A stretch of DNA of 64,000 nucleotides from Bacteroidales bacterium (GTDB taxonomy: Bacteria > Bacteroidota > Bacteroidia > Bacteroidales > FEN-979): assembly GCA_023229525.1 (NCBI GenBank), contig JALNZC010000014.1, positions 23,903-87,902 of the forward strand, read 5' to 3'. The translations under genes and the position numbers were made by a program. The notes under the pieces were generated by a model. It saw only the letters and a program-made list of their open reading frames with translations. It did no database searches and was not told the DNA's origin. This document shows, one piece after another, positions 26,213-33,809 of this stretch (position 1 is its first letter; each line of letters begins with the position of its first letter).

Positions 26213-26757
26213 CTCAACCTCTCCCTGAACGGCTCAAATGTCATAAAATCACAGTGATGAACGATGTAGGCTTCCACCGTACGTTTGATCATGCTTCCTT
26301 CGCCTGCATGGGCAGCAATGATATGGCAAACGGCAGCAGGTACCCCGCATTGCTCGGCCAGTGAAACTCCCGAAAATGGATGACGCAGATATTTCCCGTA
26401 TTTACCTTGGATAGATTTTCCTGTGGCGTCAAGTTCATATTCCAGAAGTTTACCTACATCCGCAAGAATGGCGCCTGCAATCAGGATATCCATATTTACC
26501 GGAAGATCATCCTTAAAGAATTCATTCATTTTAAGTCCTGCCTCACGGACTACATGGACAACACAACGTTTGTGAGCCATAAAGGAGACTTTGAGGTCGG
26601 GACCGGCCAACAGGGTGAATGGAATTTTATTCAGATCGCCTGGGGATAAAACACTTTTTTTGAGGGCCAACTCCCATGTCTTCGCTACTTTTTCCCGGAG
26701 CTCTGGATCTTCGATCCACATCATTTCCGGCCAGAGGTTTAATACTTCGTTATTCAT
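26209..26757 (-). CDS. HD-domain protein
   Basis: A 182-residue protein with an HD-like fold: RCVVHVVREAGLKM, AGAILADVGKLLEYE (the usual HD pair appears as AD), a RHPFSGVSLAEQCG helix, CHIIAAHAGEG and AYIVHHCDFM. Loss of the first His of the HD pair could change metal binding, while other His residues remain. It lies between isocitrate dehydrogenase and aconitase in one operon, so it may regulate or repair something in that pathway. Catalytic activity is not certain. Confidence 0.7.
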   Translation of the reverse strand: MNNEVLNLWPEMMWIEDPELREKVAKTWELALKKSVLSPGDLNKIPFTLLAGPDLKVSFMAHKRCVVHVVREAGLKMNEFFKDDLPVNMDILIAGAILADVGKLLEYELDATGKSIQGKYGKYLRHPFSGVSLAEQCGVPAAVCHIIAAHAGEGSMIKRTVEAYIVHHCDFMTFEPFRERLR

Positions 26758-26762
26758 AATTG

Positions 26763-26859
26763 TGTTAGTTAGTGAGATGGTGAGTTAGTGAGTTAGTGAG
26801 GTGGTGAGCTAGTGAGCTTACTTTTAGGTTACCATCTTGCCATCTCGCCATCTCGCCAG
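26763..26859. repeat. Inverted tandem arrays without a gene (GTGAGTTA / GCCATCTC)
   Basis: Left part 26763-26818 has about seven GTGAGTTA/GTGAGATG/GTGAGCTA octamers. Right part 26830-26859 reads CCATCTTGCCATCTCGCC, whose reverse complement is a GGCGAGATG array. The arms can pair imperfectly. It lies between the HD gene and isocitrate dehydrogenase genes and resembles element 1 without its ORF. Confidence 0.7.
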
Positions 26860-26862
26860 TTA

Positions 26863-28056
26863 TTAAATTAGTTTTGCAATTATTGCATCCGCCATTTGGC
26901 TTGTGCTGGCAGCGCCTTTGCTGATTGCATCCGGAGTGCCTGGTAACTTCATCATATCGTAGGTCTTTACCTTTCCTTCTTCTACGACATCGGCGACAGC
27001 TTTACCAATCTTAGTGGCTATAGCATTTTCTCCGATGTGCTCAAGCATCATAACCGCCGAAAGGATCATGGCAATAGGGTTAACAATAGATGGATTAAAG
27101 TCGGCGTATTTCGGGGCTGATCCGTGAGTAGGTTCGAAAACGGCAATGTCGGGTCCGATATTGGCGCTACAGGCAAACCCAAGTCCGCCAATCAAACCGG
27201 CAAAACCATCAGAAACAATATCGCCGAACATATTTCCGGCAACAATCACATGATAGGTTTCGGGGTTCTTCGTCAGCCACATCATCTGGGCATCGATATT
27301 GGTGTTCTGTATCCTGATGCCCTGATATTCGTTTTTAGCCATTTCCTGGGCCAGTTTGAGCATCATACCGGAAGTCTCACGGATCACATTCGGTTTTTCA
27401 CAAACAGTCACGGTATCAAAACCATGGGCTTTTGCATATTCAAAAGCTGCCTTTAAAATCCGTCCTGTATATTTTTTTGTGAAAATCCGTGCTGATACAG
27501 CTAACTCGGGACGGGGACACCAGGTAAAATTATCCCGGAACTTTTTATGGGTCATCAAGGCATCATAAACCTGATCCGGCGGATTAGTCCATTCAACGCC
27601 ACTATACAGACATTCGGTGTTCTGACGGAAAATCATGCACTCGACAAGGGGTTCTTCAATGACCCCACCAAACCCGCGACGGATGAAGTTTAAGGGATTT
27701 CCTTTGAAAGTTTTAATGGGACGTAAGCAGATATCCAGGTCGTATTTCTGGCGCATACTGACTATGGGACTATAATAAACTACACCTTTCTCTTTCAGCT
27801 CCGGCGCCAGTTCCAATTCAGCTTTATCCTTGGGCTTTGAAGTTATGGCGCCGAAAAGACCGATTTTATGCTGCTCTAAAAGTTTCTGGGTGCGGAGTGG
27901 AAACGGATCACCCTCCTTACACCAGAATTCCCATCCGATATCGCCATGCACATAATCAGCTTCAAATCCGGCGGCATCCAGAACACGGATAGCCTGATTC
28001 AGGACTACTTTTCCAATACCATCTCCGGGTAATGTCACGATTGTTCTTTTTGTCAT
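26863..28056 (-). CDS. Isocitrate dehydrogenase-family enzyme (isocitrate/homoisocitrate/isopropylmalate)
   Basis: Metal-dependent decarboxylating dehydrogenase, 397 residues. It has N-terminal TLPGDGIGKVV, the substrate loop RQNTECLYSGVEW, VCEKPNVIRETSGMM, the metal-binding NMFGDIVSDGFAGLIGGLGF, and the nucleotide-site EPTHGSAPKYAD. Context with an aconitase in one operon suggests oxidation of isocitrate to 2-oxoglutarate. The -7 box TATCTTTG lies at 28101-28108. It is first of four genes (idh, HD protein, four-helix-bundle, aconitase). Confidence 0.85.
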   Translation of the reverse strand: MTKRTIVTLPGDGIGKVVLNQAIRVLDAAGFEADYVHGDIGWEFWCKEGDPFPLRTQKLLEQHKIGLFGAITSKPKDKAELELAPELKEKGVVYYSPIVSMRQKYDLDICLRPIKTFKGNPLNFIRRGFGGVIEEPLVECMIFRQNTECLYSGVEWTNPPDQVYDALMTHKKFRDNFTWCPRPELAVSARIFTKKYTGRILKAAFEYAKAHGFDTVTVCEKPNVIRETSGMMLKLAQEMAKNEYQGIRIQNTNIDAQMMWLTKNPETYHVIVAGNMFGDIVSDGFAGLIGGLGFACSANIGPDIAVFEPTHGSAPKYADFNPSIVNPIAMILSAVMMLEHIGENAIATKIGKAVADVVEEGKVKTYDMMKLPGTPDAISKGAASTSQMADAIIAKLI

Positions 28057-28100
28057 AACTTCCTCTGTTTTTAATAGTTAATAATTTCACAATTTGGATT

Positions 28101-28108
28101 CAAAGATA
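28101..28108 (-). promoter_or_regulatory. -7 box of the idh-aconitase operon
   Basis: TATCTTTG on the minus strand, 45 bases before the start codon. Confidence 0.5.
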
Positions 28109-28175
28109 CGATATGGAAGATTATACGCAAGAGTATCCTGAAAATTTTTCCTGCAGTTTTTCTGCCACTATTCCT

Positions 28176-28183
28176 TACTTTTG
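28176..28183 (+). promoter_or_regulatory. -7 box of cca
   Basis: TACTTTTG, 26 bases before the TTG start at 28209; supports the non-ATG start. Confidence 0.5.
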
Positions 28184-28208
28184 CAAAAAATAAAGATCTG
28201 TAAGCAAG

Positions 28209-29642
28209 TTGACAGAACGCATACATTTATTGAAAAAACACCTGACAAATCCGGTTTTTGAAATCATTTCGTATGTTGCCGGCGAAATGAATGTAAATGC
28301 CTTTGTTATTGGAGGTTTCGTTAGAGATTTATTGCTCAAACGCGACAATCAACAGGATATTGATATCGTGGTACTCGGAAGCGGGATTGATTTTGCCCAT
28401 GCTGTAGCTGCCAGGCTTGAAGGTGATATTCCGGTCAAATTCTTTAAGAACTTTGGAACAGCCATGCTCAGGTTTCAGGGAGGGAAAATTGAATTCGTGG
28501 GTGCCAGGAAAGAATCTTACCGTCGTAATTCACGTAAACCCATTGTGGAAAATGGTACCTTGACTGATGATCAGAACCGCCGTGATTTTACGATTAATGC
28601 CATGGCCATCGATCTGACACCGGGTAGCTTCGGAATCCTTATCGATCCTTTTGATGGTATTACCGATCTTAAAAACAAACTGATCCGGACACCACTCGAT
28701 CCGGATATAACCTTTTCCGACGACCCACTCCGGATGATGCGGGCCATCCGTTTTGCTGCGCAACTCAATTTTGGTATCGAACCCGTGACCTTTAAAGCAA
28801 TTAAAAGGAACGCGGAGCGGATTTCCATTGTATCCATGGAACGTATTACAGACGAGTTTAACCTTATTATCCAAACGGATAAACCTTCCGTTGGCTTTAT
28901 CATGTTGGATGAAACAGGCTTACTACAACTTATTTTCCCGGCGTTTTGTGAATTAAAAGGAACAGAGACAATTGATGGAAAAGGACACAAAGATAATTTT
29001 TACCACACCCTTGAAGTCCTCGACAATGTCGCTCTTCAATCCGACAATTTGTGGTTGAGGTGGGCGGCAATCCTTCATGATATTGCAAAACCGCAAACCA
29101 GGAAATTTATCCCGGAAACCGGATGGACTTTTCATGCCCACGAATTCAAAGGCGCCAAAATGGTTCCCCATCTGTTCAGAGAGCTTAAACTCCCGTTAAA
29201 CGAAAAGATGCGGTTTGTGGAAAAACTGGTGCTTTTACATCTGCGTCCCATCGCATTAGCGGAAGATACTGTCACTGATTCGGCGGTCAGACGACTGTTA
29301 TTTGAAGCAGGTAACGACATCGATGACCTGATGATCTTGTGTAATGCGGATATAACCTCGAAAAATCCCCATAAAGTGAAAAAGTTTATTGGGAATTTTG
29401 AAATCGTCAGACAAAAATTGCTGGAAATCGAGGAAAAAGACCGTTTACGTAACTGGCGACCTCCGATCAGCGGCGAAATGATTATGGAAACCTTCGGAAT
29501 TACCCCATCAAAAGAGGTTGGAATCATTAAAGATGCCATTACAGAGGCGATCCTCGACGGTAAAATACCCAATGATTATGATGCAGCCTATCAGTTTATG
29601 CTTAAGGAAGGAGCTAAACTGGGAATGAACAAAGTGAAGTAA
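28209..29642 (+). CDS. cca: CCA tRNA nucleotidyltransferase with HD domain
   Basis: Adds or repairs the tRNA 3' CCA end. The 477 residues begin with TTG; the next Met (28287) would leave only about six residues before the catalytic GGFVRDLLL, so the TTG is preferred. The nucleotidyltransferase motif is followed by the DIDIVV acidic pair, RRDFTINAMAIDL, DDPLRMMRAIRFA (base and ATP recognition) and a C-terminal HD phosphohydrolase domain (WAAILHDIAKPQTRKF). This is the usual Bacteroidetes form. Confidence 0.92.
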   Translation: MTERIHLLKKHLTNPVFEIISYVAGEMNVNAFVIGGFVRDLLLKRDNQQDIDIVVLGSGIDFAHAVAARLEGDIPVKFFKNFGTAMLRFQGGKIEFVGARKESYRRNSRKPIVENGTLTDDQNRRDFTINAMAIDLTPGSFGILIDPFDGITDLKNKLIRTPLDPDITFSDDPLRMMRAIRFAAQLNFGIEPVTFKAIKRNAERISIVSMERITDEFNLIIQTDKPSVGFIMLDETGLLQLIFPAFCELKGTETIDGKGHKDNFYHTLEVLDNVALQSDNLWLRWAAILHDIAKPQTRKFIPETGWTFHAHEFKGAKMVPHLFRELKLPLNEKMRFVEKLVLLHLRPIALAEDTVTDSAVRRLLFEAGNDIDDLMILCNADITSKNPHKVKKFIGNFEIVRQKLLEIEEKDRLRNWRPPISGEMIMETFGITPSKEVGIIKDAITEAILDGKIPNDYDAAYQFMLKEGAKLGMNKVK

Positions 29643-29686
29643 AAACCTTTTTTATTGTTTTAACGAGGAATTTTAATAATATTTAT

Positions 29687-29694
29687 ATTTTTGA
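29687..29694 (+). promoter_or_regulatory. -7 box of the pRiA4b-like gene/miaA
   Basis: TATTTTTG, 23 bases before the ATG at 29718. Confidence 0.45.
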
Positions 29695-29717
29695 ACCGAA
29701 ATTGAAACGGAGTGAAA

Positions 29718-30488
29718 ATGCTGATCTACCTTTTTCGGATTACATCGGATGAACATGAAGATTTCCTCAGGGAAATTGAAATACAACCGAAACAAACATT
29801 TCTTGATTTTCACGAAATCCTCATTGAGTCGGCAGAATTAATTCATTGTGAGCGGGCGTCATTTTTCATGACCGATAAAAAATATAAAAAGGATAAGGAA
29901 ATAACACTGAAAACCTATAAACGCCAGGTTCGCAAATATGATGAAGATCTCGATCAGGTTGTAACTGAAACAGTGGCGCTTCCACTGATGAAAAACGCCA
30001 AGCTCAATCAGTATATCGAAGATCCCCATCAGAAGATGATATATGAATTTGTTGGTAAAGAACACCATTCATTTTTCATCGACCTGTTCAAAATCCTTCA
30101 TTCCGATGGGCTACCATCTTATCCAAGGTGCATTAAGCGAACCGGCGAATTGCCGAAACAACCCGTACAACCTTTCCCTATTGCTTCGAAACCCGAAACA
30201 CCTAAAATAACGATCCCAAAAATAATCATTCCGAAACCCGAGGAACTTGCAAAACTTGACAACATTGTGGAAGACGAATCTGAGTTAGCCATTATCGAAA
30301 ATGAATTGGAAAATCTGCTGGTGGAGGAGACCGCGATAATTGATGCACCTAAACCTGTTTCAGATGACGATGAAGCTTATTCTTATGGGGAAGAGAAAGA
30401 GGAAATGGAACACATAGAAGATTACGACGACATCGAAAGTCTTGATAAAAGATACTATGGATTCGATCAGGAATCCGATGATTTTTAA
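29718..30488 (+). CDS. pRiA4b ORF-3-like / IS1096 TnpR-like protein
   Basis: The N-terminal 130 residues match the pRiA4b ORF-3-like fold also labelled IS1096 passenger TnpR (IYLFRITSDEHEDFLREIEI, TFLDFHEILIESAELIH, DDxxEH-like stretches). The C-terminal half is acidic and low in complexity (EDESELAIIENELENLL, EEKEEMEHIEDYDDIE). Despite the family name no transposon is seen. In Bacteroidetes the gene commonly sits before miaA, as here, overlapping it by 11 bases. A GTG two codons earlier (29712) is an alternative start. Function is unknown. Confidence 0.75.
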   Translation: MLIYLFRITSDEHEDFLREIEIQPKQTFLDFHEILIESAELIHCERASFFMTDKKYKKDKEITLKTYKRQVRKYDEDLDQVVTETVALPLMKNAKLNQYIEDPHQKMIYEFVGKEHHSFFIDLFKILHSDGLPSYPRCIKRTGELPKQPVQPFPIASKPETPKITIPKIIIPKPEELAKLDNIVEDESELAIIENELENLLVEETAIIDAPKPVSDDDEAYSYGEEKEEMEHIEDYDDIESLDKRYYGFDQESDDF

Positions 30489-31398
30489 AGAACCGGTTCT
30501 TGTTGTAGTTGTCGGCCCTACGGCTGTTGGAAAGACCAAAGTAAGCATTGACCTGGCCCGTCATTTTCAAACTGAAATTCTTTCGGCCGATTCCCGCCAA
30601 TTTTACCGCGAAATGAAAATAGGCACTGCATCTCCTTCTGTGGAAGAGTTGCAGGAAGTACACCACCACTTCATAGGACATCTTAGCATAAGTGATTCTT
30701 ATAACGTATCCCGTTTTGAAACCGACACATTGGCAAAGCTTGCCGAACTGTACCAACATCACAGGATTGTCATCCTGACAGGTGGCTCAGGATTATATAT
30801 CAACGCCGTTTGCCATGGGATCGATTTGCTGCCGGACCCTGATCCGGAGCTCCGTCTTCAACTTAAAAACAAGCTTCATGAATCAGGACTATCCTCATTA
30901 CAGAAGAAACTTCAGTCACTTGATCCGGATTATTTTCAGAAGATTGATCAATCCAATCCGGCCCGTTTGATTCGTGCGTTGGAGGTCAGCCTTACGACCG
31001 GTGTACCTTATTCAGTCCTCCGAACCAATATCCCAAAGCGACGACCTTTCAAAATATTGAAAATCGGATTAAATATACCGAGGGAAACGTTAAATCAAAG
31101 GATCAACACCCGGGTCGACAGGATGATCGATCGGGGATTGCTTGAAGAAGCCCGGAGACTTCAACCGTATCAATATTTAAATGCACTGAATTCAGTGGGA
31201 TATAAAGAATTATTTGATTATTTCAGGGGAACATACCCTCTGGAAACCGCCATTGAAAAAATTAAAACAAATACAAGGCGTTATGCAAAGCGCCAAATGA
31301 CCTGGTTTAGAAAAGATGATAACATTACCTGGTTTTCTCCAGAAAATACACAAGAAATCATCTCCCAAATCGAAAATTTAATACACCTCACCCCCTGA
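30478..31398 (+). CDS. miaA: tRNA dimethylallyltransferase MiaA
   Basis: Transfers the dimethylallyl group to A37 of tRNAs reading UNN codons. P-loop VVVGPTAVGKTKVSIDLA, SADSRQFYREMKIGT, HHFIGHLSISDSYNV and ILTGGSGLYINAVCHG are all family signatures. The Met at 30478 (MIFKEPV) gives a standard N-terminus, whereas the in-frame Met at 30442 would add 12 odd residues deep in the preceding gene. Length 306 residues from this start. A heptamer array begins about 25 bases after the stop. Confidence 0.93.
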   Translation: MIFKEPVLVVVVGPTAVGKTKVSIDLARHFQTEILSADSRQFYREMKIGTASPSVEELQEVHHHFIGHLSISDSYNVSRFETDTLAKLAELYQHHRIVILTGGSGLYINAVCHGIDLLPDPDPELRLQLKNKLHESGLSSLQKKLQSLDPDYFQKIDQSNPARLIRALEVSLTTGVPYSVLRTNIPKRRPFKILKIGLNIPRETLNQRINTRVDRMIDRGLLEEARRLQPYQYLNALNSVGYKELFDYFRGTYPLETAIEKIKTNTRRYAKRQMTWFRKDDNITWFSPENTQEIISQIENLIHLTP

Positions 31399-31422
31399 CC
31401 CCTCTCCTCAAGGAGAGGGAGA

Positions 31423-31554
31423 ATCCTGTATCCTGTATCCTGCATCCTGCATCCTGTATCCCGTATCCTGTATCTTGCATCCTGTATCCAGTATCCAGCA
31501 TCCAGCATCCTGTATCCTGCATCCTGTATCCTGTATCCTGCATTCTGTATCCTG
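31423..31554. repeat. Heptamer array (ATCCTGT/ATCCTGC/ATCCAGC)
   Basis: About 19 consecutive 7-bp units, with variation almost only at the last base (T or C) and occasionally at base 5. It runs right up to the stop codon of the convergent BadF-like gene at 31555. This is the longest uninterrupted array of this word in the window. Confidence 0.88.
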
Positions 31555-32391
31555 CTACCGGTGATATTCCATCAACCCCTCAACCGGGTTTTGCAGAATT
31601 TTTCCAATGCCGATCTTTTCCTCTTTAGCCGCTTCTCGTAAAATGTCGCTGTAATAATAAGCGATGGAGCCAATAAATGACACAGGTAATATCCTGTAAT
31701 CTGTATACTGCTTTATCTGGGTATCAAAGAAGGCAAGAAATGATTCCAAAACCAACTGGTGAACAAATGAATCTTGTTGCCTGGGGGCAAGAAAGTAGCT
31801 TAATGAAGCCAGGAAACGGTTTGGATATGGCTTGTTGTATAAAGCGTTCAGAATATCTTCCAGGGTATAATGGTAATGTTGATCGAATTGGGCTTTGAGT
31901 TCGGAGGGTACTTGTTTTTTCAAATATTTCTCCATGAATTTTTTTCCCAGGTAGGAACCCGCACCTTCATCTCCAAAGATATAACCCAGTGAATCCACCC
32001 CGGTAAAAACCGATTGACCGTCATAATAGCACGAATTGCACCCGGTTCCTAAAATCCCGGCTATTCCTTTACTATGGCCAAATAAAGCACGGGCTGCTCC
32101 AAGGATATCGTGATAAATCCAAATATCTGCATTACGGCAAACAAGCTGTAATGCGTTGCGGATCATCATTTCGTTATTCTGTGTAGAACAACCCGCACCA
32201 TAAAAATGAAGTTCGCTTATATTTTCACCTTTAATGTACGGGAATAATTCAGTCTGTAATGTCACTTCAACCGTTTCCGAACTATGGAAATAGGGATTCA
32301 ACCCGGCAGTTTGTACAGTGTTTTGCAGGTCACCATGCTCCATTAAAATCCAGATGGTTTTTGTCGATCCGCTATCAGCAATTAATTTCAT
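31555..32391 (-). CDS. BadF/BadG-type N-acetylglucosamine kinase-like ATPase
   Basis: ASKHA-fold sugar kinase of 278 residues. The N-terminal phosphate loop LIADSGSTKTIWIL, the central GILGTGCNSCYYDG and SLGYIFGDEGAGSYLG, and FIGSIAYYYSDIL match the Bacteroidetes BadF/BadG/BcrA/BcrD group annotated as N-acetylglucosamine kinases. It lacks the Fe-S cysteines of true benzoyl-CoA-reductase activators. Likely a cytoplasmic amino-sugar kinase in salvage or wall recycling. The stop lies at the edge of the heptamer array. Confidence 0.8.
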   Translation of the reverse strand: MKLIADSGSTKTIWILMEHGDLQNTVQTAGLNPYFHSSETVEVTLQTELFPYIKGENISELHFYGAGCSTQNNEMMIRNALQLVCRNADIWIYHDILGAARALFGHSKGIAGILGTGCNSCYYDGQSVFTGVDSLGYIFGDEGAGSYLGKKFMEKYLKKQVPSELKAQFDQHYHYTLEDILNALYNKPYPNRFLASLSYFLAPRQQDSFVHQLVLESFLAFFDTQIKQYTDYRILPVSFIGSIAYYYSDILREAAKEEKIGIGKILQNPVEGLMEYHR

Positions 32392-32430
32392 CCAATCGGT
32401 TTTTACAATTTATGAAATCGGATTTATTCA

Positions 32431-32470
32431 ACATCCTGAATCCTGTATCTTGTATCCTGAATCCATCATC
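32431..32470. repeat. Short heptamer array (ATCCTGA/ATCCTGT)
   Basis: About five units, between the BadF-like gene and the FNR-like regulator; same word family as 31423-31554. Confidence 0.7.
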
Positions 32471-32531
32471 TACCTTACCCCATTACTTCTTTCTCAATGA
32501 TGTTCTTCCCTTCAGGCACAGACGATGTGAA

Positions 32532-33230
32532 CTACCCGTGTTTATTGATCTGAATTAGCAGATCCAGGTTCAGGATACCGATGTGCCGGCCATCAATGGA
32601 GAGGATGCCTTCATCTTTGAATTTGGTAAGGGCCCGTGTTGCACTCTCCCTTGAAAGTCCGATCAGGTCAGCAAATTCCTGACGGCTGAAGGGTATTTCG
32701 AATTCCAAATTTTCATAAATGATCTTTTGAAAATATAGCAGCGCGTCTGCTACCCGGCCGTATGTGTTTTTCTGTGATTGCCGCATGAACCGGTGAAAAT
32801 TATTAAGGTTATCCTTTGAAATAGAGACGAGTATCTCATAGGCGAAATTTCCGTTCTGCCTTACAAGCTGATTGAAAACATTAATGTCGATATAGCACAC
32901 TTTAATGTTTTCAAGCGCGGCATAAGAGTAATGGTTGATCCTGTCCCCGAAAAGTGACTGAAGTCCGAGATAGCTATACTTTTTAACGATCTGAAGGATC
33001 TGCTCGTTCTCGTTCTGGTTTTTAACATATTCCTTAACCAGTCCTGATTTGAGATAAATGATATGGGAAGTCATCGAACCTTCATGCAGAATGATATCAC
33101 CTTTTCTGAAAACGGTTTCTGTACGGTTTTCATTTACGAGATCTATCTCCTCAAGATTCAGTACAGCTGCGGCACAGGATTTTTCCTTGCAATCCCTGCA
33201 GGTAATAAGCTTAGTGTTATTTTCTGTCAT
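32532..33230 (-). CDS. Crp/Fnr-family regulator with N-terminal cysteines
   Basis: A 232-residue transcription factor: N-terminal Cys11, Cys14, Cys19 (CRDCKEKSC), cyclic-nucleotide-binding-like beta-roll (about 35-150), and a C-terminal winged helix (about 155-232) with recognition helix LIGLSRESATRAL. FNR holds an O2-labile [4Fe-4S] cluster with N-terminal cysteines plus one internal Cys; here an internal Cys is at KVCYIDIN. An O2- or redox-sensing role is plausible but unproven. It is divergent from the sulfur island, and FNR/CRP-like palindromes lie at 33296-33311 and 35348-35363. Confidence 0.85.
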   Translation of the reverse strand: MTENNTKLITCRDCKEKSCAAAVLNLEEIDLVNENRTETVFRKGDIILHEGSMTSHIIYLKSGLVKEYVKNQNENEQILQIVKKYSYLGLQSLFGDRINHYSYAALENIKVCYIDINVFNQLVRQNGNFAYEILVSISKDNLNNFHRFMRQSQKNTYGRVADALLYFQKIIYENLEFEIPFSRQEFADLIGLSRESATRALTKFKDEGILSIDGRHIGILNLDLLIQINKHG

Positions 33231-33295
33231 ATAATGCCTTGCTCATTCTGAAATTGGATCAGATCACAAAGGTGCAAAAATTTAGCACGGAATGA

Positions 33296-33311
33296 TGTGC
33301 GGTATATCACA
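33296..33311. promoter_or_regulatory. CRP/FNR-like palindrome in the divergent region
   Basis: TGTGC-GGTATA-TCACA, one mismatch from the TGTGA-N6-TCACA consensus. It lies 66 bases upstream of the regulator start and about 100 bases upstream of the -7 box at 33410, where an activator or autoregulator could act. Confidence 0.5.
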
Positions 33312-33375
33312 TTTATATGATGATTATTTCATATTTATTGTTGTATTCACTCACTTTTTCGATGAACCAATGTCA

Positions 33376-33417
33376 CATGGATCCATGCTCCTGATACCCT
33401 GATGTGGACTAATTTTG
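33376..33417 (+). promoter_or_regulatory. NifX-like gene promoter and 12-bp palindrome
   Basis: CATGGATCCATG (33376-33387) is a perfect palindrome; TAATTTTG (33410-33417) is a -7 box 36 bases before the ATG at 33453. The box overlaps the first codons of a longer in-frame reading that starts at 33402, so that longer start is rejected. Confidence 0.5.
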
Positions 33418-33452
33418 TAAACTGGTTTAAGTATTTTAAAACTCAGATGATC

Positions 33453-33794
33453 ATGAAAATAGCTATTCCGACACACGATGGACTGAACATTACACCCATC
33501 TTTGAACATGCAAAAGGAACCTTGGTTATTTCTGTTGAATTTGGTGAAATCATCCGGGAAGAAATGCGTTGGAACAAACTGGTAGACATTTTAAATTCAC
33601 CCGATGGATTTCTTTGCAATGTAAGCGATTGCGATACCGTCTTGGTGAACCATATCAGTGAAAGATGTAATAAAATCCTGACCCTGAAGGGGAAAGAGGT
33701 TTACACGGTCAATGAAACCATTATCACCAGCGCTTTCCTGCATTATATGAAAGAACGCGCGGATCAGAAATCCAATTATTGCTGCGCTCCCTGA
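33453..33794 (+). CDS. NifX/NafY-like (dinitrogenase iron-molybdenum cofactor domain) protein
   Basis: A small protein of the NifB/NifX cofactor-carrier fold: MKIAIPTHDGLNITPIFEHA start, VLVNHISERCNKILTLKGKEV core, and a Cys pair at the end (NYCCAP). Despite the name, stand-alone members are common in anaerobes without nitrogenase and are thought to handle Fe-S or metal clusters. First gene downstream of the divergent FNR-like region; the next gene follows 15 bases after its stop, so the two are co-transcribed. Confidence 0.75.
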   Translation: MKIAIPTHDGLNITPIFEHAKGTLVISVEFGEIIREEMRWNKLVDILNSPDGFLCNVSDCDTVLVNHISERCNKILTLKGKEVYTVNETIITSAFLHYMKERADQKSNYCCAP

Positions 33795-33809
33795 CGATAA
33801 CATTGTGTG

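Noticed and set aside
29718..30488. Transposon resolvase (TnpR)
   Set aside because: The family name is historical; no resolvase catalytic serine motif, transposase or inverted repeats are seen.
31423..31554. CRISPR array
   Set aside because: Units are 7 bp with no spacers between them, and no cas genes are in the window.
33453..33794. Nitrogen-fixation cluster
   Set aside because: NifX-like domains occur widely without nitrogenase; no nifHDK or nifB is present here.
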